Shown here piece after piece: positions 35,745 through 43,700 of a stretch of DNA of 64,000 nt. Origin of the DNA: Pseudophaeobacter arcticus DSM 23566 (GTDB lineage: Bacteria > Pseudomonadota > Alphaproteobacteria > Rhodobacterales > Rhodobacteraceae); assembly GCF_000473205.1 (NCBI RefSeq), contig NZ_KI421507.1, forward strand, positions 655,934 through 719,933. The letters are read 5' to 3'. A program made the translations under genes and the position numbers. Position 1 is the stretch's first letter. Each line of letters starts with the position of its first letter. The notes beneath the pieces are model-generated. The model saw nothing but the letters and a program-made list of their open reading frames with translations, did not search any database and was not told the origin of the DNA.

Positions 35745-36605
35745 ATGCGTTCCATAGACCTACGTCTTGTCGATGATCTGGTCGGCTTTGTCCGGGGGCC
35801 GGGCTATGTGCTCGATTTGTCTGATGCGAGCTTCGCAGGTTTTTTTGCATCCGAAATGCAGGTCGACATCGACGATCCTAAATTTTCAACGAAGGGTGGC
35901 TCCAAGGGTAAGCGTCTGCGCTATTTCCTGCAAAACTGTGATGAAGCCACAGCCGTGCGTCTGCTCGCCGCGCTCTGGGAGTACCGCTGCGAATATCTTG
36001 AGCACAGCGGAGCGGAAGACCCGGTGCCAAACGCCGCCTTGCGGTATCAAGGCTTGATCGACCGTCTCTCCGGCGGCGTTTCACCCAAGCGGGTGCAAAC
36101 CGCAACCGCTGTTGATGGCCAGAAAATGGCGGATATCAAGTCCGAGCTGCTGCGGGTCTCATCGCTCGGAGCACAGGCGCGCGGCTTTGCTTTTGAAGGA
36201 TTTCTCAAGAGTCTGTTCGATGCCTTCAGCCTTTCGGCCCAAGCGCCTTTTCGGCTGCGAGGTGAGCAAATCGATGGCAGCTTCCAGCTCGGCAGCGAAA
36301 CCTACCTTCTGGAAGCAAAATGGCAGGGCAAGCCAATCGGAGTTGCCGATCTCCACACGTTCCAAGGCAAGATCGAGCAGAAAGCGGCATGGACGCGGGG
36401 GCTCTTTGTGAGCATTAACGGCTTCTCTGAAGACGGCCTCGTCGCCTTCGGTCGAGGAAAGCGTGTAATCTGCATGGAGGGACTCGATCTTTACGATATG
36501 CTCGACCGTGAATTGCAGCTCAACCAGGTTCTCGAACGTAAAGTGCGAAGAGCTGCTGAAACCGGCATGCCTTTCCTTCGCGTACGCGACCTTTTCCCGA
36601 ACTAG
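35745..36605 (+). CDS. Mrr-like restriction endonuclease domain protein
   Basis: A 286-residue protein. The C-terminal half is a PD-(D/E)xK nuclease of the Mrr_cat type: ARGFAFEGFLKSLFDAF (conserved Glu), RLRGEQIDGSF (metal-binding Asp in QIDG), YLLEAKWQ (the E-x-K), then LHTFQGKIEQKAAWTRGLFVSINGFSEDGL, the family's Q-containing helix and strand. The N-terminal 130 residues are of unknown fold, with a possible regulatory or target-sensing role. No methyltransferase is encoded next to it, so it is not a classical restriction-modification pair. It lies 112 bases after the HEPN-like gene and 11 bases before the HamA-like gene. The GTG at 35742 is an alternative start. Confidence 0.78.
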   Translation: MRSIDLRLVDDLVGFVRGPGYVLDLSDASFAGFFASEMQVDIDDPKFSTKGGSKGKRLRYFLQNCDEATAVRLLAALWEYRCEYLEHSGAEDPVPNAALRYQGLIDRLSGGVSPKRVQTATAVDGQKMADIKSELLRVSSLGAQARGFAFEGFLKSLFDAFSLSAQAPFRLRGEQIDGSFQLGSETYLLEAKWQGKPIGVADLHTFQGKIEQKAAWTRGLFVSINGFSEDGLVAFGRGKRVICMEGLDLYDMLDRELQLNQVLERKVRRAAETGMPFLRVRDLFPN

Positions 36606-36616
36606 AAAGGCTTCGC

Positions 36617-37432
36617 ATGGTAAATTTCAACAATTGGTGCGAATCCACAGACACGCCGCTAGGTAATCATCACGTTCAGGTTGTATCGGGCCGCCCGGCG
36701 GACGCTGAGATCGGTATCCAATGGACTGCTAAGGCCGTTCCCGCACACTACGCTGCCGAGGAACGCGTCGCTGCCGCGCTTGCGAGACTAGGCAAGGCCG
36801 CAGCCGCGAAGATGATCACCGACCTTCTCCCACAAACGCCGCAGATCCGATCAGGCGACCTTGGTGAGATTTACGCGACGGAATGGATCGGCGCTCACAG
36901 CGGTTATCGTACGCCGATCAAACGGTTGCGCTGGAAGGACCATCGCAACATGGCGATGCGCGGCGATGACGTCATTGGCATGATTATCGATCCGGCCACA
37001 CAGCGCCTCCGCTTCCTGAAAACGGAAGCCAAGAGCCGCATCGACCTTCGTGCTCAAACGCTGCAGGAAGCGCGGACCGGCCTGGATAAGGATGGTGGCC
37101 TTCCTTCCTCGCATGCGCTGTCTTTCATCTCAGCTAGGCTGATGGAGCTGGGCACCGATGCGCCGCTGGTGGACGCCATAGACGAAGCTCTCTATAGGCA
37201 CGGTATCCCCGCAGACAGCGTGAAACATCTTCTCTTCACCTTCTCGGGGAATTCCCCAACGGCGCTACTGACGCAGGCGCTGGAGGCCTACAGTCGACCT
37301 GCGGTGTCGAACGTCCTAGCTGGCCGAAAAAGGTCACCCAAGATCGAAGCGGCAATCGCCGAGCGCACTGGGTTTCGCCCAAACGATCTTTGGCCCGCAG
37401 CTGTCGCAAGAAAGAAGGAGGATCAGAAATGA
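36617..37432 (+). CDS. HamA-like (DUF1837) nuclease with a C-terminal helix-turn-helix
   Basis: A 271-residue protein. Residues about 75-145 carry a PD-(D/E)xK-like core in HamA/DUF1837 order: SGDLGEIYATEW (E84), KDHRNMAMRGDDVIGM (D117/D118) and FLKTEAKSRI (E137-x-K139). HamA is the effector nuclease of the Hachiman defence system. Residues about 225-262 (AVSNVLAGRKRSPKIEAAIAERTG, then FRPNDLWP) look like a DNA-binding helix-turn-helix of the Ner/XRE kind, an unusual addition. No HamB helicase is present nearby. It starts 11 bases after the Mrr-like gene, so the two are co-transcribed, and a hairpin follows. The Hachiman link is by motif only. Confidence 0.65.
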   Translation: MVNFNNWCESTDTPLGNHHVQVVSGRPADAEIGIQWTAKAVPAHYAAEERVAAALARLGKAAAAKMITDLLPQTPQIRSGDLGEIYATEWIGAHSGYRTPIKRLRWKDHRNMAMRGDDVIGMIIDPATQRLRFLKTEAKSRIDLRAQTLQEARTGLDKDGGLPSSHALSFISARLMELGTDAPLVDAIDEALYRHGIPADSVKHLLFTFSGNSPTALLTQALEAYSRPAVSNVLAGRKRSPKIEAAIAERTGFRPNDLWPAAVARKKEDQK

Positions 37433-37450
37433 TGCCCTAGAAAAGAGAAA

Positions 37451-37480
37451 AGCCCCGAGAGCGGACTCTCAAGGGCCTTT
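37451..37480 (+). terminator. Hairpin after the nuclease cassette
   Basis: GAGAG-CGGA-CTCTC, extended by CCC/GGG across a small bulge and followed by CCTTTATG, lies 25 bases after the HamA-like stop. It is a reasonable rho-independent terminator for the cassette. Confidence 0.6.
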
Positions 37481-37659
37481 ATGTCGATTGGTACCCGACA
37501 ATCTGAAGGTCTCTCGATTCCCCTCAAAAGTCAAGTCTGGCGGCCGGGTCACCTGACCCGATCGGTCGTGCTCGGCCGTCTTCCATCATTCGACAAGAGG
37601 ACCGTGAGCGGTTCACCGTGGTCAATCTGACGCACGGGCGATCCCGCACACTGAAAAAC

Positions 37660-38337
37660 ATGGAAAAAGAAATCTTCGTGGCCCCCCGGGCCAACCGTTC
37701 GACGCGGAACCTTTCGGAACGCTCGAAAGCGCGAACCTATGTAGAGACAGGCGCTTTCCGACCTTATGGCGGCGAGAGCCAGAAAGTGAAATTCGACAGC
37801 CTTGGTGAGTTCGACGCTTTTGTCACGATCACCGCCAACTATTCCGTCGCTGACATGGTAGAGCAGCCTCCAGCCATCGAGTACGTCGACGCAGAGGGCC
37901 GACCCAGATGCAAAGTGATCGACCAAGTCTATACCTTTATTGACGGAACCAAGGCTGCCACCGAGGTGAAACCTGCGGCACGCGCCAAGGCCCAGAACCT
38001 TGAAGAGAAGCTGAGCTTTGTGGCGGCGGCCATGCCGCCAGAATTCGCCGAGACCTTGGTTCTGATCACCGAGGAAAATTACGACCAGTGGGAAGCCCTG
38101 AATGCGCGTCGCCTCTTGGCGTACAGGCGGGAAGACGATCCGGAAGCTGCGTCTATCATTGCAGGCTTGGCAGCCGAGCTTGAGCTGCCGGTTACGATCC
38201 GCGAGCTGATTGCGCGGGCTGCCATTGGGGGGAGGGCATGGCCTGAGGTCTTCAAGGCGATCTATGCTGGTGTGCTGCGGCCGCTTGAGGACGGCATCAT
38301 CAACCTCGAGATGCTGGTCGAAGGAGGCGCGAAATGA
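37660..38337 (+). CDS. TnsA-like transposon endonuclease
   Basis: A 225-residue protein (239 if the GTG at 37618 is used) resembling the TnsA endonuclease of Tn7-like transposons, which cuts the 5' ends of the element during cut-and-paste transposition. The nuclease order E-D-ExK is visible: SLGEFDAF (E50), CKVIDQVYTF (D88) and TEVKPAA (E102-x-K104), with the C-terminal part (ELPVTIRELIARA, AIYAGVLRPLEDGIINLEMLVEGG) matching the helical domain that contacts TnsC. The stop overlaps the start of the TnsB-like gene (ATGA), as in tnsAB operons. No tnsC, tnsD or tniQ remains in the window. Confidence 0.72.
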   Translation: MEKEIFVAPRANRSTRNLSERSKARTYVETGAFRPYGGESQKVKFDSLGEFDAFVTITANYSVADMVEQPPAIEYVDAEGRPRCKVIDQVYTFIDGTKAATEVKPAARAKAQNLEEKLSFVAAAMPPEFAETLVLITEENYDQWEALNARRLLAYRREDDPEAASIIAGLAAELELPVTIRELIARAAIGGRAWPEVFKAIYAGVLRPLEDGIINLEMLVEGGAK

Positions 38338-38937
38338 ACGAGAACATTCGCCTAGAGCCATACTCGCAAATCCAACATGGGGGCATAGCCAGCTTGGTCG
38401 TCGACCAGGGACCTCTCGGGGTCACCGTCACACGCGAAGCCGACGGCAAGATTGCTTTTGATGAGCTGACCTATGATGAGATCAACGATGGCCTGAGGAC
38501 GGGTCATATCGTTGTACAGGACGGCTACCACAGCGAGGAGGCGGCGCGACAGCGAACCAAGTTTGGAGAGCAGGTCGTCACCCAGTTGCCACGTAAGCAA
38601 CGTGAGAAGGTCTTCTTCGGCCAAACATGGTGCGATTTCTTTCTGGATGCTGAGGCGCGCGGAGAAATTGGCCGGAATTGGCGGGATGTCGACGCTTGGA
38701 TTCTCAAGGTCGCCCCGCAAATAGCGAAGCATATCCCTCAACCCGAAGGGCCTGCCCAGAAACGCAAATATTGCGGCAAGAAACGCTCGCGCAACGAAAT
38801 CGACTCGCCGAGCTCTTCGACCCTGTTGCGGTGGGTGCGAAAGTATCAGGATGCAGGGCGCTCCGTTCTGGCGCTTATCGATAAGAGGTACTTGGCCGGT
38901 CGTACAAAGGTGAAATTCGGCCCAGAGAGCGCGGCAC
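38334..38937 (+). pseudogene. TnsB/TniA-like transposase, truncated by an IS3 element
   Basis: About 201 residues of the N-terminal part of a TnsB/TniA-type transposase. The winged-helix region SPSSSTLLRWVRKYQDAGRSVLALIDKRYLAGRT is the second DNA-binding domain that precedes the DDE catalytic core. The frame runs into the left end of the IS3 element at 38938 and stops inside it. The missing DDE core and C-terminus (about 400-500 residues) are not found on the other side of the IS, so the gene is truncated rather than simply interrupted, and the Tn7-like element can no longer move by itself. Confidence 0.72.
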
Positions 38938-39000
38938 TGGACCTGTCGCGGTTTGATGCCGCTCCTTTGATAGCATTTACTGCAACAAAGGAGATGAACT

Positions 39001-39276
39001 ATGGGACTGAAACGGACGGACGAATTTCGCCAGGATGCGGTGCGGATAGCACTGACCAGTGGGCTAACGCGCAATCAGGTAGCTGATGACCTAGGTGTGG
39101 GCATGTCGACGCTGAACAAATGGATCACGGCATACAGAGACACGGGTGTGGTGACGAAAGAGGATTTAGGCCTCGCCCAAGAGAATGACCGGCTTCGGCG
39201 CGAGAACCGCATTCTCAAGGAGGAGCGGGAAATCTTAAAAAAGGCCACGGTGTTCTTCGCGAGCCAAAAGCCGTGA
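39001..39276 (+). CDS. IS3-family OrfA
   Basis: A 91-residue protein: helix-turn-helix that binds the IS ends (FRQDAVRIALTSGLTRNQVADDLGVGMSTLNKWI) followed by a leucine-zipper helix (NDRLRRENRILKEEREILKKA). AAGGAGATGAAC precedes the ATG. The slippery heptamer AAAAAAG (39237-39243) near the end of the frame allows a -1 shift into orfB, whose frame is open from that point, so the transposase OrfAB (KATVFF replaced by the path through KGHGVLREPKAV) can be made. Confidence 0.93.
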   Translation: MGLKRTDEFRQDAVRIALTSGLTRNQVADDLGVGMSTLNKWITAYRDTGVVTKEDLGLAQENDRLRRENRILKEEREILKKATVFFASQKP

Positions 39277-40172
39277 GGTTTAGGTTCATTGAGGAACACC
39301 GATCTGCGTTCTCTATCGGCCGGATGTGCGGTGTCATGGGGGTCAGTTCACGTGGGTTGCGGGCATTCCGCAGTCGCCCTGCCAGCCGCAGACAACGGTC
39401 CGACCTGGTCACGCTGGCGCATATCAAAGAACAATCCCGTCTCAGCCTTGGCAGTTATGGCAGGCCGCGCATGACTGAGGAATTGAAAGAGATCGGACTG
39501 GTTATTGGTCATCGTCGCGTGGGTCGCTTGATGCGCCAGAACGGCATATCGGTCATCAGAACGCGCAAACACAAGGTGACTACAGACAGCAATCATAAGT
39601 TCAACATCGCGCCGAACCTGTTGGACCGGGACTTCAACGCTGATGGGCCAAACCAGAAGTGGGCGGCCCCTCTCGGGACATTTCCTACGGAAATACCCTG
39701 CCGGGCAATGGACATCAGCTATATCTGGACGCGTGAAGGTTGGTTGTATCTCGCTGTGATACTGGATCTGCATTCAAGGCGCGTGATCGGCTGGGCGGTG
39801 AGTAACAGGATGAAGCGGGACCTGGCGATCCGTGCGTTGAACATGGCAATAGCCTTCCGGGGGCCGCCGAAGGGCTGCATCCATCACACGGATCGCGGAT
39901 CGCAATATTGTTCGCACGACTATCGACAGATCTTGCGACAGCACGGCTTCAAAGTGTCCATGAGTGGCAAAGGCAATTGCTACGATAACGCTGCAGTCGA
40001 GACGTTCTTCAAAACCATCAAGGCCGAACTGATTTGGCGGCATTCATGGGAAACACGGCGGCAGGCCGAGATGGCGATCTTCGAATACATCAACGGCTTC
40101 TACAATCCGCGCCGCCGCCATTCAGCACTGGGCTGGAAAAGCCCTGTCGCCTTCGAACGAAAGGTGGCTTAA
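39273..40172 (+). CDS. IS3-family OrfB (DDE integrase domain)
   Basis: A 299-residue protein with the N-terminal HTH_21 region (YGRPRMTEELKEIGLVIGHRRVGRLMRQNG) and an rve integrase core. The catalytic triad is visible: D in AMDISYIWTREGW, D in HHTDRGSQYCS and E in NAAVETFFKTIKAEL, with the 35-residue D-E spacing of the family. C-terminal YNPRRRHSALGWKSPVAFE is standard. It looks intact. It is probably made as an OrfAB fusion by frameshifting; the GTG at 39273 overlapping the orfA stop could also start it alone. Confidence 0.95.
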   Translation: MRFRFIEEHRSAFSIGRMCGVMGVSSRGLRAFRSRPASRRQRSDLVTLAHIKEQSRLSLGSYGRPRMTEELKEIGLVIGHRRVGRLMRQNGISVIRTRKHKVTTDSNHKFNIAPNLLDRDFNADGPNQKWAAPLGTFPTEIPCRAMDISYIWTREGWLYLAVILDLHSRRVIGWAVSNRMKRDLAIRALNMAIAFRGPPKGCIHHTDRGSQYCSHDYRQILRQHGFKVSMSGKGNCYDNAAVETFFKTIKAELIWRHSWETRRQAEMAIFEYINGFYNPRRRHSALGWKSPVAFERKVA

Positions 40173-40210
40173 ACGAGCACGTGGAGCGGCACGAAAGCGT
40201 GACAGGTCCA

Positions 40211-40738
40211 ATCGTCGATCTGCCGCATCAGGTCGAGGTTCTGTTCGGTCTCGCCCTTCGGCTCATAGTAATAGGATGAGCGTGCGATCGACAGGTCCGG
40301 GTGGTTCGGCTCGATCATGCCGCGCCTCACTTCCCGCCCCAAGGCTTCAGCTTTCGTTCCAAAAAAGCGTTGGCAACGGCGTTCGCCTGTTCTCTCGAAC
40401 CGGTGGCATTCACAGGCTCGCCCTACGATCGTGGCGTGGAGCTCCTCCACCTGCTCCTCGTCGATCTCGGGCGTCTTGCGGCCCTCCGCGCTCAAACACG
40501 CCGGACGCGCCTTCGAGCAGGGCCCGCTTCCATTGATGGATCATCGTCGGATGCACCCCGAACCGGCTCGCCAGCTCGGCCGCTGTCTCTTCACCCTTCA
40601 GGGCTTCCAGCGCGACCTTTGCCTTGAACTCGCGCGCGTGCTGCTTGCGTTTCTACATTTCTGATCTCCTTCTCGTCGAAGATCAGCAGACTGCAAATCG
40701 TAGCTTATGTCAGTGTCCGAATTTCGGGGGGCAGCTCA
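40211..40738 (-). pseudogene. Decayed second IS3-type element (transposase remnant)
   Basis: On the minus strand, from the end TGAGCTGCCCCCC at 40738, comes the usual leader, then ATG-TAG: codon 2 is a stop. The frame after it reads as an OrfA (KRKQHAREFKAKVALEALKG, ASRFGVHPTMIHQWKRALLEG) and is then frameshifted. A later frame gives GMIEPNHPDLSIARSSYYYEPKGETEQNLDLMRQID, where about seven residues are missing between LSIA and RSSYYY compared with the family. At 40210 it is cut by the intact IS. It is clearly inactive. Confidence 0.85.
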
Positions 40739-40798
40739 ATGAGCGCTGACGCCAGACAGCTCGGAATGGTCACCCTCCGAATTTCGAGGCGTAGCTCA
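40716..40798 (-). repeat. Two IS-end-like repeats exactly 60 bp apart
   Basis: Minus-strand copies TGAGCTGCCCCCCGAAATTC (start 40738) and TGAGCTACGCCTCGAAATTC (start 40798) agree at 20 of 23 positions when read on to CGGA. The second begins with the TGA stop codon of the autotransporter-like gene. They look like ends of related IS elements. Confidence 0.75.
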
Positions 40799-43700
40799 AA
40801 ATCTGATTGCGGCATTAAAAGTCGCACCAAATGCCTCGTTTCCGAGTCCCAGATCGTCATAGAAGATGCCGAGGTTGAGCGTACTATCCGGCGGCAAATT
40901 ATATTCCAGACCCAGATGGGTCCGACCGTGCCAATTTTCCAACCCGGGTATGACGGCGGCTCCGTCGCTGGCGGAATAGATCCCGGATATGCCTCCCGTC
41001 AGCGTGAGTGCGCCAACGCGGGTCTTGATCGGCCTACTAAAGTCCAGGCCAAGGTTCAATTGCATCAAATCAACCGTCTGCGCAGGGATCGTGTTGCCGA
41101 GGCCATCCGTATAGGCGACTTGCCGATCCCCGGTGTAGGTAAAGTCCAGCAGTGGCATCAGCGTGGTTTGCCGGACCTGATACTGGCCAGTCGCGCGGAG
41201 TTGTGCCAGCCAACGCTCTGTTTTGAAACTGTCCGTATAGAACCCAAACGGGGTGATCTCGTTTTTGGTCCGACCAAAAAGCAATCGCCCTTCAAAATAG
41301 AGAGGCTGATCGGGAACCTTGCTGACAAAATAGGGACCAAGCATCCAGCCATGGCCCGATGCATTATGTGTGTCGTCCTCGGCGTAATCAAATTGGAACA
41401 CCCCTCCAACAAGCAGGTCAGGCGTGATGAACTCGTGGAAACCAAGACTACCAAGCGTGTAGGAACCGGTATCTGACCACATGCTGGTGAACTCTGCCCA
41501 GCTGCTGCCCTGTGACGTACAACTGCTGACCGAACCAGACTCCAATGTGAAAGTTCCGTAAAAGTGGCGACAATCGTTCCGCATCAAAAAGCGGGTCAGG
41601 CCAGGCTGGCTTGAGGCAAGATTGTTCGCACGGCCCAACATGAAGCCAGCAATCTGTTCCTGAGTTTCTTTGACAACATTGTCTACGGCCGTTTGTGCAA
41701 AAGTGACAGATATCCGCCCCACCTCTGTGCCGTTGACATCATTGGTGGTGACCCTGACCGTCGCGGACCCAACGGATTGTGCTGTCAGCACGGACGTATA
41801 TGAGCCGTTCTTATTGTCCTGCATAACAACCGTTGAACTTGACGGGTTTTGACCCAGTTCTCCCAGATCAGTCGATGCCCAGAACGTGAGCCCTCCAGTT
41901 GGAACCTGCACGCCGTTATCAAAAACTCTCACGGTAATTTCTGCCGCGTCCTCACCATCTGCTGCCTTCACCTCCAAGGGATCCACATCTGATGACACAA
42001 CAATTTTGTCAAAAACTGCGGTTGTGAAGGCCACCTCCACAGTGCTGAGCGCAGGTGCGCCACCGATGGTGAAGCTCAGCCCCGCCACTTCAATTGTCGT
42101 GCTGGAGGTCAGCGTTGCAGAATAGGTGCCGTCGCCATTATCCGTGACGGAACTTATCGTTCCGGCTGTTGTCTCGATCACAACCGTTTCACCGGAGGCC
42201 GCACCGCCGCTGTTATTCGTCAGGGTGACAGTCAACACCGCGCTGGACACACCATCCGCCAGAAGGCTGGAAAGGTCAGACACAATCGTTGCGCCATCCA
42301 CAAGATCATCCGTTACGGTCACCAATACATCCGCAGGATCGGCGGACAGATAGGCGCTATCCACTGTCGCGGCATTCATGGTGAGGGCGATAGTTGCAGT
42401 CAGATCGGTATTGTTATCAACGTCGTCATTCACGCCCATCACGGTCACTGTCTGCGGATCGCTCCAATTGCCGGGCATGAAGCTCAGGATGGCGGGGGTG
42501 ACGGTTGCAACTCCAGTCGCCAACGAAACAACGTCGATAATCACATCACCGGTCGGTTCGGAATTCAGACGAACGGTAAACCCACCCGTTCCGCCATCTT
42601 CCGCAACGCTTAGAGCCGCCACTGAAACCACCACCCCGGGGGTGTCGTCATCGGTCGTCGTCACAGGGGTCACATCCGCCGGATCGAAGCCGTCATAGGC
42701 CAAGTCCAATGAGACCGCCGCCGCCAGCACAATGCTGTAGCTTGGCGTACCATCGGCAAGGTTGTCGTCCACGCCGGTCACTGTCACGCTCTGCGGAGTG
42801 CTCCAATCGCCGGGGGTGAAGCTCAGGGTGGCTGGGCTGACACTGCCCTCGCTGCTGTCCGAGGAGCTGACCGCAATGGTGACATCGGCCGTCGGCTCTG
42901 AGTTCAGCACAACGGTAAAGCTCGCCGCATCCCCGGCCTCGCTCGGCTGCCCTGACAGCGCAGTGACCGTCACCCCGGGGGTGTCGTCATCGGTCGTCGT
43001 CACAGGGGTCACATCCGCCGGATCGAAGCCGTCATAGGCCAAGTCCAATGAGACCGCCGCCGCCAGCACAATGCTGTAGCTTGGCGTACCATCGGCAAGG
43101 TTGTCGTCCACGCCGGTCACTGTCACGCTCTGCGGAGTGCTCCAATCGCCGGGGGTGAAGCGCAGGGTGGCCGGGCTGACACTGCCCTCGCTGCTGTCCG
43201 AGGAGCTGACCGCAATGGTGACATCGGCCGTTGGCTCGGAGTTCAGCACAACCGTAAAGCTCGCCGCATCCCCCGCCTCACTCGGCTGTCCGGACAGCGC
43301 AGTGACCGTCACCCCGGGGGCACGCACTGTTATTGTGATTTGAGAGGTGGAGGTAAGGCCATGTTTATCTGTGACCGTCAGATTGAAAGTAAGAGTACCA
43401 CCTGTAACAGGTGCCGTGAAATTCGCGGTGGCGCTGGTTGCAGAGCCGATTGCAACGGTCTCTCCCGAGACCTGCTCCCACAGGTACCCCGTGATGTTGT
43501 TCTCTGGATCGGTCGACCCTGTGCCATCCAATGTGACAGAGCTGAACGGGTTCACGGTTTGAGACGGGCCCGCATCGGCGCCGGGCGGCGAGTTGGCAAG
43601 GTATCTGATAATGACGACACCGGATCCACCGTTGCCTCCGGTGGAGCTATCATTGATCCCATTGACGTGGCCGCCACCTCCGCCGCCGCCATACCCATCC

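Larger units (their letters stand above)
38938..40210 (+). mobile_element. Complete IS3-family insertion sequence, 1273 bp
   Basis: It is bounded by 28-bp imperfect inverted repeats, 38938-38965 and 40183-40210, both beginning TGGACCTGTC and ending TGCCGCTCC inward, with four mismatches. Inside are orfA and orfB in the IS3 arrangement with a -1 frameshift site. The bases next to the two ends (CAC and ATC) do not form a target duplication. The left neighbour is the tnsB remnant and the right neighbour is a different, decayed IS, so a deletion or recombination followed insertion. Confidence 0.9.

Noticed and set aside
36617..37432. A complete Hachiman system
   Set aside because: Only a HamA-like protein is present; the HamB helicase is not encoded upstream or downstream.
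37481..37617. Right end of the Tn7-like element with TnsB-binding repeats
   Set aside because: A small inverted repeat (TGTCG...CGACA, 37483-37501) is present, but no repeated binding sites or matching opposite end could be found by eye.
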